Made by a program: the position numbers and the translations under genes. Shown here one piece after another: positions 10,026 to 19,142 of a DNA stretch of 64,000 nt (position 1 is the first letter of the stretch; the number at the start of each line of letters is the position of its first letter). The stretch is from NCBI RefSeq assembly GCF_025766255.1, contig NW_026516811.1, positions 1 to 64,000 on the forward strand, given 5' to 3'. Origin of the DNA: Zychaea mexicana. Taxonomy: Eukaryota; Mucoromycota; Mucoromycetes; Mucorales; Lichtheimiaceae. The notes under the pieces were generated by a model that had not been told where the DNA came from, did not search any database, and was given only the letters and a program-made list of their open reading frames with translations.

Positions 10026-11060
10026 TCAATTATCGTCGTCATCACTATACTCCCTACTCTGTCCGTCACCACTGCTGCTACTGTCTTTACTAGACACACC
10101 ATGTTCTTCAGTACTACTACTACTATCTTGCTCTGTCTCTTCTTCATCTCCTCTGGCTCCTTCTTCTGCGTCTGAATCTGGGCTTTGCTTGCTAAGGAGT
10201 CTCGCTCACTCTCGTACTCTTGGCTCATATCTTGCATAAACTAACGACGAGTCGTCGCCGTCATCATCAGTAATATTACCACGCTCTATGCCGCAGCCGA
10301 CATTGACGCGCTCTAGCAACAGGCATCCAATCCAGCGGAATGCACGGAACATTGGGCCATAGTTGACAAGGAACTTAGGTGCCTTCTTTTTCAGTGCAAT
10401 TCTGACCGCGTCGTTAACGACCAAGGCTTCAGTGGGCGATAGCCGGTCGTAGGCACTGCACGCATTCTCCATTATCATGTTCCCAAAGAAGTGTTTGTAC
10501 GTCGGGTTAAAGAACGACCGTCCATCAAAGGCACAAATGCTGTAAGTGGCATACTTCCAGCAATCGCCAAAGTTTTCATGACTTTCCATAATTGTTGGAT
10601 CGACATATTAAAACATTTGAAGGTATCTGTGAAGCTGTTTATCTGCACTAACCAAGCAATTGAGCTGGTACAGATGTTTCTTCGTAGCTTTATTCTGGGT
10701 TTTGCTTTTAGATCTTTGTGCGTTGGTGCAAGCGTGCTTTTTATCATTCTCTCACTTGTTTAGAATTCGCATCGCTCGTGATACTGTCCTTTTTGGTCCA
10801 GGCTTGACAGGCCTGAATCGCACCTTATAGACATCAACCAGGTGCTGCTTATAAGTGTTATCCGCCGTAAACTGTGTGGAACACTTGATGCAGTAGTTGT
10901 ACAGCAGGTATCACGTTGGCCTGTATTTGTCGGAGTACCACGTTTCCGTTGGCATACCAGGTGTCATGGAGGCGCGGCGCAGGCGACACTGAGGCAACGT
11001 GGGCTGGGGTAGGGGTGGCAAGGGTGGAGTATTGAAAGTGGAGTCGTTGAGCGCTTTCAT
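10026..11060 (-). pseudogene. Zinc-finger hypothetical gene with Ser/Asp-rich tail, two in-frame stops
   Basis: Reading the minus strand from an ATG at 11060 gives a Pro-rich leader, then WYSDKYRPT, a stop (TGA at 10911-10913), and then a C2H2-like segment YCIKCSTQFTADNTYKQH. The frame stops at 10752, where an intron probably starts. A second exon (about 10600 down to 10026) gives FGDCWKYATYSICAFDG, DRLSPTEALVVNDAVRIALK and FRWIGCLLLERVNVGCG. A second TGA at 10206-10208 interrupts PRVRE-ARLLSKQSPDSD, after which an acidic Ser-rich tail runs to 10026. Both stops fit single CGA-to-TGA changes. I do not know the function. The mix of zinc finger and charged tail suggests a transposon-associated or chromatin protein. 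Confidence 0.5.
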
Positions 11061-12480
11061 GTTACTGCTTATACATTAGCAATCAATAACATTATAAGTC
11101 ATTCTTTATACTAATTGTCAGGATAAACATATGTAGGAACAGTAGCGGAGGACATAGCTTCGACTTTCAGCAGGGAATGCGATATAAAGGATTGAGAAGG
11201 ATATCAGCTCCTAAACGAAAACGCTGATTAAATAACAAAAGTCTGTACCAGCTCCGAATGAAAGCTACAAACTTTGTTCACGCTTATCATATCCTTTTTC
11301 GGAAAATGAAAGAAAACCGTACCGATTCATCGTAAGAATGTAAGTATCTGGCTCAACCTGTTTGTCGATGTGAAACGAAACGAAGAGATAGCAATATATA
11401 AAAAATAAGGAGTCTAGTAAAATACAGTCAATGGTAATTTACAATGTATAATGGTAGTTAGTGCGATACAATACATATACCTATCTGTTCACCAGTTTTG
11501 TCCAAGCCAGAAGCGTCTGGCATGGTTGCAACTTAGACAGCTGCATCCTCTTCCGTTGCAACCGGAACACGCCTTTTTCGACACTGTAGCCTGAGCTGTT
11601 AGATGTTACTACTAAGCACCATCATTCATATGTATCGCATACTCTGTGATAGTACTTTTATTCATACTTATTGTCCTCCAGTTTTTTAACATATCACTTT
11701 ACCAAACAGGATCAAACTTGAGCGGCTTTGTCCTATATTAGATGCAGTATTCGCCTAGTCATTTTTCTTTTCATTAATAAACTTTACAGTATTTAATTCA
11801 TCATACTTTCATTCCTAGTAGGTAGGTAGACGTTGATATGTTTGTATATAGATATAATCAATTTATGAGGCAAAGTCTCTTAGACAGTAAGTAGGTACGA
11901 TTATTAGTATGGCACTCTCTTTCAGATATATATTGTCATTTTATTTAGTCAATTCAGTGGATTTTTCTTTACAATCGGTGTTAGTGATACTATCAACTAT
12001 AGTCATAATAGTGTTGTAGAATTTCACAATGGGTATGATACTGCAAGTGAACTATATTGAGTATTTTAATGAAACCAATATTATTTTTATGTTTTGTCAA
12101 TAAGATGCCTTGACCGCTCCGTTGCTTATATTACATATTCATTGTTTTCCTTTATAACAAAATCCTTGCGCAACTTCAAGCAGCTTATTTCAGTCGATCC
12201 AAAAACTTCTGATGTAATGTGAGCGCTATATATGCAGTAATCTAGTACTTAACTAAGTTTCAAACATTTTCCTTAAGCTACAGTATTAGATACAATTTGT
12301 TGCTAGAATCGTAGACCTTTTGCATAAATTGAGGAAAAGATCATTATAGATGTTTTAAAAAGTTTCAAGTCGACTGAAACGATGTCTATTAGCTATATAC
12401 AGTATGTAGTATGGTAGGTTTGTTTCCTGCTATTGCTTTGGCTTATATTCGAGACACAACTGCCATAGAATCACAACTAT
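11061..12480. other. AT-rich intergenic DNA, no gene seen
   Basis: No frame with recognisable content occurs. The sequence upstream of 11060 would hold the promoter of the minus-strand zinc-finger gene, but I see no clear core element. The right part leads into a tandem repeat next to a CACTA-like element. Confidence 0.5.
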
Positions 12481-12483
12481 GCA

Positions 12484-12616
12484 TGTCTATCTGTCCTAGT
12501 TGCAACTATGACAGATCGGTTTACTAGGTTGAAACTCAGTAAAACTATATGTCTATCTGTCCCAATTGCAACTATGACAGATCGGTTTACCAGGTTGCAA
12601 CTCATTAAAACTACAA
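12484..12616. repeat. Two tandem copies of a ~66-bp unit with TTGCAACT motifs
   Basis: The unit starts TGTCTATCTGTCC, continues through AGTTGCAACTATGACAGATC, and is repeated with few differences at about 12484-12549 and 12550-12616. A related single unit is found at 14363-14428, on the other side of the CACTA-like element. The units carry inverted AGTTGCAAC / GTTGCAACT, so each can form a hairpin. Confidence 0.7.
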
Positions 12617-12674
12617 CATCTGTTATGGTTTCTAAGTAGGTTAAACTATCTGTCATGTTTTCCATTCAAGTATA

Positions 12675-14262
12675 CACTATAGGAAAATTCTTGTGGTTTT
12701 TGTGGATTCTTGTGATTAAACAGTACTCTCTTGTTATAACCACCTGGCTAACCAGGGTGACAAATACTTTTATATTACCGCAAAAGTTTTTTTTCTTTCT
12801 TTTCTTCCCAAACACTAACCAAACACCTCCCAATGCTAACCTTAATCTCCTAAGTCTTCACTCGTATGGAGCATCGTCTTATTAATGTAGAGACAAATCA
12901 AGCAGTCATTGAGTATCAATCTATAACAATTAATTTAGCAATAAATTGCTAATTAATTTTAGTTAAGGATTTTACTGTCAAGCTAGCCTTCGTCTAGGTA
13001 TTCCTCGGCTAGAGAAGGGACTTGCTCACTACCGTTTCTGCCACCATAAGTGTTAAATTAAACATAAAGGGTTTAAACAGATTTATACAAAACCTTAACT
13101 ATTTAAAGAATTAAAAAAAAAATAAAAAAGAAATACCTTAAGTGTTTCAAAAATAAAAAAATTATAATCTAATTTTTTATTTTTTTCTACATATGTTTAA
13201 ACAATGATATACGCTTAATTAATAAAACCTTTTTTGATTTATAGATAGGGATTAACACCCATTCTGGAGAAGCTCGACCAACTGCTAATGGTGTAGTCCC
13301 TAGTCGAGGTACCAGTTTTCGATGAAGCAGAACTTGCTGAGACAGTTTCCGTCATTCCCCACCCAATGACTCTAAATGCCAAGGGGAAGATGGTAAGAAA
13401 GCGAGCAAGGATGATGTTGAGCGCCTTCTCCTTCCAGGCTACCACCATTTTGAAGGAGGTGCCTTGATCAAAGCCCAGACCGACATCAAGCACATTAGCG
13501 AACATGTTGTGGTCGATCTGGTGAAAGATTGCAGAATCGTACTGACAACAGTGTGACCCACTACTTGTGGGCAGCTCGCCATATCCTCTAGGAATGCTAG
13601 AATAACTACGGCAGATCCAGCAAGTCGAGAGCGGTTTCTAGGTATGATAACTACTACACTAGAGCAACCACAATCAAATATATACTAACTATCAGGGAGA
13701 CAACAAGAACCGGCTTCTGCTCTTCATGTCTCTGCTTCTCTTCCTGTTTCCGCTTCTGTTTTTCTTCCTGCCCCTGCCCCTGCCTAGTCAACGTAGTCTA
13801 CAAAATGACACTGTATGACAAAGCGGCTCGGGGCTGCTCCCCCCACAAAAATATACATAATTAAAAGGTAAGTTAAAGTATCAGAAAGTTCGATTATTGT
13901 ATAAACACACATATACACGTATATATATAGCGAGAGTGTATGTGATATATATAGAGAGAGAAAGGATGGTTTTCATTTGTATATGCTCAGCCAGTATTCC
14001 ATCAATCAATAAACCTTAGCTAGTATCATGTAATTGAATAAAGCTATTTTTTAAAAATCTATATAATGAATATTCCATAAAAATGTTTTGTGATTTTCTT
14101 ATGAGCGTGTGACCGCTTTAGTATTCCACAAAGCGTTTTGTAATTTTCTTGTGAACGTGTGACCGCTTTATCACTACTTTAATTCACAAGAATCCACAAG
14201 AATTTTTGTCACTTTACTTAGTGTTACAAGAATTGTAGATCCACAGGAATTTTCCTACAGTG
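12675..14262. mobile_element. CACTA-like non-autonomous transposon, 1.6 kb, ATA target duplication
   Basis: The left end reads CACTATAGGAAAATTCTTG and the right end, in complement, CACTGTAGGAAAATTCCTG. Both are flanked by ATA (12672-12674 and 14263-14265), a 3-bp duplication. CACTA-beginning ends with a 3-bp duplication are the hallmark of CACTA/EnSpm elements. Subterminal TTCTTGTGG/CCACAAGAA motifs recur inward on both sides. The interior has no intact transposase. About 13236-13660 contains shuffled open stretches on the plus strand, such as LNAKGKMVRKRARMMLSAF, broken by stops, that I do not recognise. Mobility would depend on an autonomous relative. Confidence 0.65.
14084..14172. repeat. 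Direct repeat of ~45 bp inside the CACTA-like element
   Basis: Two copies share GTTTTGT-ATTTTCTTRTGARC and GTGTGACCGCTTTA, at about 14084-14119 and 14134-14169. They lie in the right subterminal region and may be transposase binding sites, as subterminal repeats are in CACTA elements. Confidence 0.6.
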
Positions 14263-14362
14263 ATAACAAATCGCTTCAGCATCCGCTATTTTTAGATGCG
14301 AGTAGATAATTGATGCTTATATATCATTTCTGAATATACTTATTTGTATTGGAGATAGGTAC

Positions 14363-14428
14363 ATTCATCTGTTTTACTAGTTGCAACCTAACAGACAGAT
14401 GGGCTAGGTTGCAACTGATTAAGCAAAG
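14363..14428. repeat. Third copy of the TTGCAACT hairpin unit
   Basis: The segment contains CTAGTTGCAACCTAACAGAC followed by GCTAGGTTGCAACTGATTAA. It matches in layout the tandem unit at 12484-12616. It sits between the CACTA-like element and the minus-strand integrase fragment. Confidence 0.6.
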
Positions 14429-14461
14429 TCTTTTGCTACGCTTTCAATCGGACGTATATAG

Positions 14462-14944
14462 CTATCTTGATATGGCCTCAACCCAAGTGTAAAGAAGATT
14501 GTAATATCGTTTTTGTATCTCCTGTGCTTTTTGTATATTGCTGTATACTTTTCCATGTAGTATCGGCAGATAATGGTTGAGGTATGTGAGCCATGCTTCT
14601 GTTGTGTGTATTTTAGTGGCTGGAAGTTGCAATTCTGCTGTTGTTGGGAGGATTGGTTGCCTGCCGAACATGATCTCAAAAGGCGATTTTCCCATTGATG
14701 CGTGTTTGCTGGTATTTTTCGCAAATGTGACAAACGGCAGGTAATGATTCCAAGTTGATGGTGCCTTTTCTGCGTAGATTGCCAGTGAGCCCTTGATAGT
14801 TTTGTTCATCCGCTCGACTAGTCCGTCTCCTTGAGGCCATTCTGCACTGGTTGTCGGTCGAGATATGCCGAGGCGAGCACATACTGTTTGCATAGCTTCC
14901 GTGATAAAATTGCTGCCATTATCTGTAATCCATTTTTTCGGCAT
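14462..14944 (-). pseudogene. Ty3/gypsy integrase fragment (catalytic core to C-terminus)
   Basis: The minus-strand frame starts at the second catalytic motif, ITDNGSNFITEAMQTVCARL, continues GDGLVERMNKTIKGSL (catalytic Glu) and then FEIMFGRQPILPTTAELQLP. That is the end of the integrase core and its linker. The N-terminal zinc finger and first Asp are missing, and the frame stops at 14944, where a second retroelement begins on the opposite strand. A frameshift near 14530 ends the C-terminus. This is a truncated retroelement of a different family from its neighbour. Confidence 0.85.
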
Positions 14945-16048
14945 TGAAAATTTGGCTACACAACAATTTCCGCTAATCTTGGATGATCAACAACAAATCC
15001 GTCAATTTGACATGACCCAAGCCCTATGGGATGCCGAAATAAATATTCCACTACCCCAGCTGTTATACTATGCACCGAGCTTAAGACAAGATGCCATCCA
15101 ATAAATGGGAGCATCAATACCTACACATCACAAAAGGCAATCGCAAAAGACGATTCTTGGTATCAACTTGGCGCAAGCATTGGACACAACCTCATGTCAA
15201 GACATGCGTCAATTACAAGCTATTTGGGCATCATTGGTGAGGAACAGGTCGAAGCACTAGTTGACGGAGGTGCACACGCCTCGATTGTACCTATGGCGAT
15301 AGTCGTTAAGGTGGGTATGCAGGACCGTATGCGACCAACAGACCAGTGGATCAAGTTCGGCGGTGGTGACCTAGAAAGGCCAGTGGGCTCCTTGGAAATT
15401 GAAATCACACTAGCCAAAGATCTAGCGATCCTTCATCGCTTTCTGGTGGTCAAGAGCCTATATACTCCATTAATCCTTGGACATAATTTCCTGTATCATA
15501 CTCGGGCGTTGGTTGATCTGTATCAGCAAGTCCTTGTGTTCCGATCATTGACGGCGGATGGAACATTGATGCCCACAAGCGAGATACCGACGCATTGGGG
15601 CTTTGGCCACCCAGCTTGTCAAGAAGTGCGGAGAGAGGTTGATAACCACTAAGAGACCACAGGTGAAGAGGGTGCATCACAAAGTTGGCCGTGTATGCTC
15701 ACATGGAACCGGTACGCAAGGCTAATGCCACTAGACGTATGGTGGCCTTGAAGTCGGATCTGGTACTAGACAAGGGTGAGGTCATGGCAGCCAGACTGCA
15801 AATCCGTCCTAAACGAGATGAAATCGGCGAGCACGTGGTATTGGAGACAACCCTGACCGGACGTGATGACATCATATTATGACCGGCCAAGGTCAACAAC
15901 GATGGCTCATCAATGCTGTTTATTGCCAACTGCAGCTCGGATCGCATTGGGATCAAGGCTGGTGACATCATTGGCACAGCTAAGGCCATGATTTCGTTGC
16001 CTCCGCAGCCGCGTACAGAAGATATCGAGCATGTTATGCAACAACTAA
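14945..16048 (+). pseudogene. gag end and aspartic protease of the Ty3/gypsy element
   Basis: The first part (to about 15105) reads FPLILDDQQQIRQFDMTQAL and shifts frame near 15100. The main frame (15026-15652) contains EEQVEALVDGGAHASIVPM, a retropepsin active site with Asp-Gly-Gly where Asp-Thr/Ser-Gly is usual, and later LILGHNFLYH, the conserved Ile-Leu-Gly strand. A downstream frame (15685-15881) continues to a TGA at 15880-15882, then PAKVNNDGSSMLFIANCS up to the Harbinger insertion at 16048. The second active-site residue may have mutated. This piece is upstream of, and was once continuous with, the pol sequence at 19143. Confidence 0.75.
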
Positions 16049-16251
16049 GAGCAAGTCCAGTGGACTAGCTAAATTTTCCTCTATTTTCACTACTCGCTAT
16101 CCCAATTATTCTTTTTGGCGAGTCAATTTTTACAGCGGACTAGCTATTACTACCGACTAGTAATAGCAGACTTAAATTGTGTGATTGTCTTTTTGCGTTC
16201 CTGCATATTTGTTTGTTTCCTGCTTTCTCTCTCCTATATTATATTAAATAT

Positions 16252-17763
16252 GCCTAACTTGACACGCCTCATGAACCTTATTGTTGACGAAGAAGAAGAA
16301 GAGCAGCGTCGCATCGCTGTGTTCAAACGTTGTATGGAAGAGATCGACCATATGATCCAACAGGAGTATGCGATAAAGAAGAAGCATCGTGGATCTGTCC
16401 CTGGCCGTCAAACGACTCACCGAGATCGCATCGCAATGGATACACGTCTGTTCAAAGACTATTTTGCCGAAGATCCAGTGTATCTGGCGCATATGTTCAG
16501 AAACCGGTATCGAATGGATCGAGACCTGCTGTTGCACGTGATGGAGGGTGTGAAGCAGCAGGACGATTATTTCGTCCAGAAACGCGAGGCCGCTCACAAA
16601 CTCGGCCTCTCGTCGTATCAAAAAATTACTTCAGTGATGAGACAACTCGCGTATGGTGTCCCAGCAGATGCAACTGACGAGTATGTGCGCACGGGCAAGT
16701 CGACAGCGCCCGAATGCCTCAAACGGTTCTGCGCTGCAGTTATTGCTGCTTTTGGCAAGGAGTACTTGTGCACGCCAAATGAGGATGATATCCACAAGAT
16801 CTTGGCCTTCAATGTGAAGCGTAACTTTCCAGGCATGCTCGGCTCAGTGGACTGTATGCATTGGAGATGGAAAAACTGCCCCACCACATGGCACAGGTAG
16901 TATTCTGGCAAGGAGAAGGCACCCACTGTGGTATTGGAAGCTGCTGCCACTCATGACTTGTGGATCTGGCATGTCTTTTTTGGGTGCCCCGGCACATTGA
17001 ATGACATCAATGTGCTCGAGCAATCGCACCTCTTTACCGATCTTGCTGCTGGACGTGCGCCACTAGTGAATGTTTCCATCAACGGCCACGAGTACAACAT
17101 GGGGTACTATCTGGCCGATGGAATCTACTCTCGCTGGGCGACGCTGATCAAGCCCCTTTCGAACCTGCATGGAAAAAAACAATAGGTATGGAAAAAATTC
17201 CTTATTCTTTTACTCATGATAAATGATAGTTCTATAGAAGGACAATGGCTAGTTGAAGGCTGCTTTCTGTGGAGCATATCTACGATCATTGGTGTTTATT
17301 TAAAATGAAGACATTAACATCAATATGGAAAGAGAATGAGTGAACAATATTGTAGAGATCATGCTTTTTTCTCTTACTAATTTGAATATTCGCAATATAG
17401 CTTTTTCAAACAATGCAAGAGGCAGCACGAAAGGACATTAAACGAGCTTTTGGTGTCCTACAAGCTCGGTACAAGATTGTCAACGAACTGGCTCGATTGT
17501 GGAAGCTGGAAGAACTCACCATAATCATGAAGACATGTGTGATTCTTCATAACATGACAGTCGAAAACGATCCGGATGTCTCGCGAACATTGCATGAATG
17601 GAGATACTCACAAGAAGTCTTCGATCAAGCGAGAGAACATCCATCCATCTTGCAAGATTTCATCCGACGTCACAAAGAAATTAGGGATGTAAACACGCAT
17701 GATCGTTTGAGACATGATCTCATGGAACATCTTTGGCAAATGGAAGGTGAACGGGATACATAA
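16252..17763 (+). pseudogene. Harbinger 1 transposase (DDE), two exons, two stops
   Basis: A start at 16252 (MPNLTRLMNLI) is preferred over upstream frames because it begins the family-like acidic segment. The protein runs through VPGRQTTHRDR, LFKDYFAEDPVYLAHMFRNR, then GMLGSVDCMHWRWKNCP, which holds the first catalytic Asp, and FFGCPGTLNDINVLEQS, which holds the second. A TAG at 16898-16900 stands where the second Harbinger copy has CAG. An intron at 17186-17400 joins GKKQ to LFQTMQEAARKDIKRAFGVL, which carries the third catalytic acidic region. The codon just before the donor is TAG where AAG is expected. The C-terminus ends LMEHLWQMEGERDT. Confidence 0.9.
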
Positions 17764-17929
17764 ACCCTACTTCCATCCCCACCCTTTTCTCTCCTTTTCC
17801 CTCTTTCCTTTTCTTCCTTTCGTTTTTTGTTTTCTTAACCTCCATCTGAACTTCTTTTCTTTAAAAAACATCGCTTTATTCTTCTCCTTACTCTTCTTCT
17901 TCATCGCTTTCTTCTACTTCCAGTTCTTC

Positions 17930-18918
17930 TTACTGTTGTTGTTGTTGTTGTTGTTGCTCACCAACAACGCGGGCCAAAATCCGAGCCTTCATAGCCGTGA
18001 AGTAGGCACGGGCGAGGTCGTCCATGCCATCCATGGGAGTCGCCATGATCTCCTGGTCAGCTATTTGAGCAGAGCACAGATCGTTCTCGTGAGAGAGCGA
18101 GCTGCTCACGCTCAATAGCCAACGACTCGGCACGCATCTTCTCCCACTGGTTGTTGTCGGTGGCCTGGCGCTTAGCCTGTTTGCGGCCAATCGGTCAGCT
18201 ATGGCCATCGTCGTCATCGTCAACGTCGTCGTTTTCCTCGCCATCACTGCCATTGGTAGTGGCAGCAGCAGGTCTTCTTCTTCTTCTTATACTTCTTTCG
18301 GTCTGGCTGCGCCACTTTTCTGCATACCAGAGAACCTTCCAGCAGTGTTCCAGTTTGAAGCCACTGCTGCCGTGCTTCTGCCGGTACAGGCTCTTGGCTG
18401 CTGCAATCTTCAGGTAAAATAAGATTATATTGATAGTAAGGAGATGATTTCTTTATTTAGCATTACGTACAATAAAAACAGAAACACTTCAAGAGTACTA
18501 GTTACTATAAATTTACCTGGTCATCTGGGGTCGTGCCACTGGCATTTACTCTTTCGATTTGAGCTAAGCAAGCACAGAACTTTGAAACTTTGTGTTGAAT
18601 GACACCCCAACGGTTCATCAACGCGCCAGCGTTGCGCTCGACAGCGTTGTTGGCATCCTGGCGGCGAGACCCGAATTCAGAGTGGATTCGATCCCATAGA
18701 CGCGAGGCAGTCTGGTCGCTCCCGTCGATAGGATCGACTGAGACGTTGAGCCACGAGGCGCACAAATCTTCGTCCTCGTCTTCCGTCCAGTTACGACCAC
18801 GGGTGGTAGGGGGACAGGAAGTAGAGTTAATAGTGGTGGTTGGTAAGGAGGAGGAGGAGGAGGCTTCCGAAGATGAGGGAAGGGACTCGCGAGGGGTGTT
18901 GTTGTTGTTGTTGCTCAT
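17930..18918 (-). pseudogene. Harbinger 1 accessory Myb/SANT-like DNA-binding protein
   Basis: Exon 1 (18918 down to 18517) has a Ser/Thr-rich leader, then GRNWTEDEDEDLCASWLNVS, the Trp-containing trihelix of Harbinger partner proteins. An intron at 18408-18516 has a GTAAAT donor and a GAAG acceptor. Exon 2 continues IAAAKSLYRQKHGSSGFKLE and HCWKVLWYAEKW, then an acidic stretch and PIGRKQAKRQ, the conserved motif of the NAM-associated C-terminal domain. A TGA at 18195-18197 interrupts it where CGA fits. A frameshift near 18080 follows, and a poly-Gln run (CAA repeats near 17940) closes the homology. In known Harbingers this protein brings the transposase to the nucleus and to the element ends. 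Confidence 0.85.
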
Positions 18919-19142
18919 TTTACACAGGAAAAAAAGATTGACGGAAGAACAGAAAGATCACAAGAAGATTTTTTAGCGAGTCTATCAAAGTCTGTCAACT
19001 TTGACAGACAATGTGTCCGACAATAGCTATCCTTTAATTTCACTAGTTATTTTGGCGAGTCCGCTGGAGTGTCAACTAGCTATAATTTTCTGTTAAATTT
19101 AGCGAAATCGGTGATTTAGCGAGTCCGCTGGACTTGCTCTAA

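Larger units (their letters stand above)
16049..19139. mobile_element. Harbinger transposon 1 (3.09 kb), TAA target duplication
   Basis: The ends are inverted repeats starting GAGCAAGTCCAGYGGACTMG, and TAA flanks both sides (16046-16048 and 19140-19142). A 3-bp TWA duplication is diagnostic of PIF/Harbinger elements. Removing the element and one TAA joins the two retrotransposon halves. It encodes a transposase on the plus strand and a Myb/SANT-like partner on the minus strand, convergently, the standard two-gene Harbinger layout. Three inactivating codons are seen. Confidence 0.93.

Noticed and set aside
17714..18118. Plus-strand frame downstream of the Harbinger 1 transposase
   Set aside because: It starts inside the transposase, then runs through a CT-rich trailer and antisense to the accessory gene, so it is not a separate gene.
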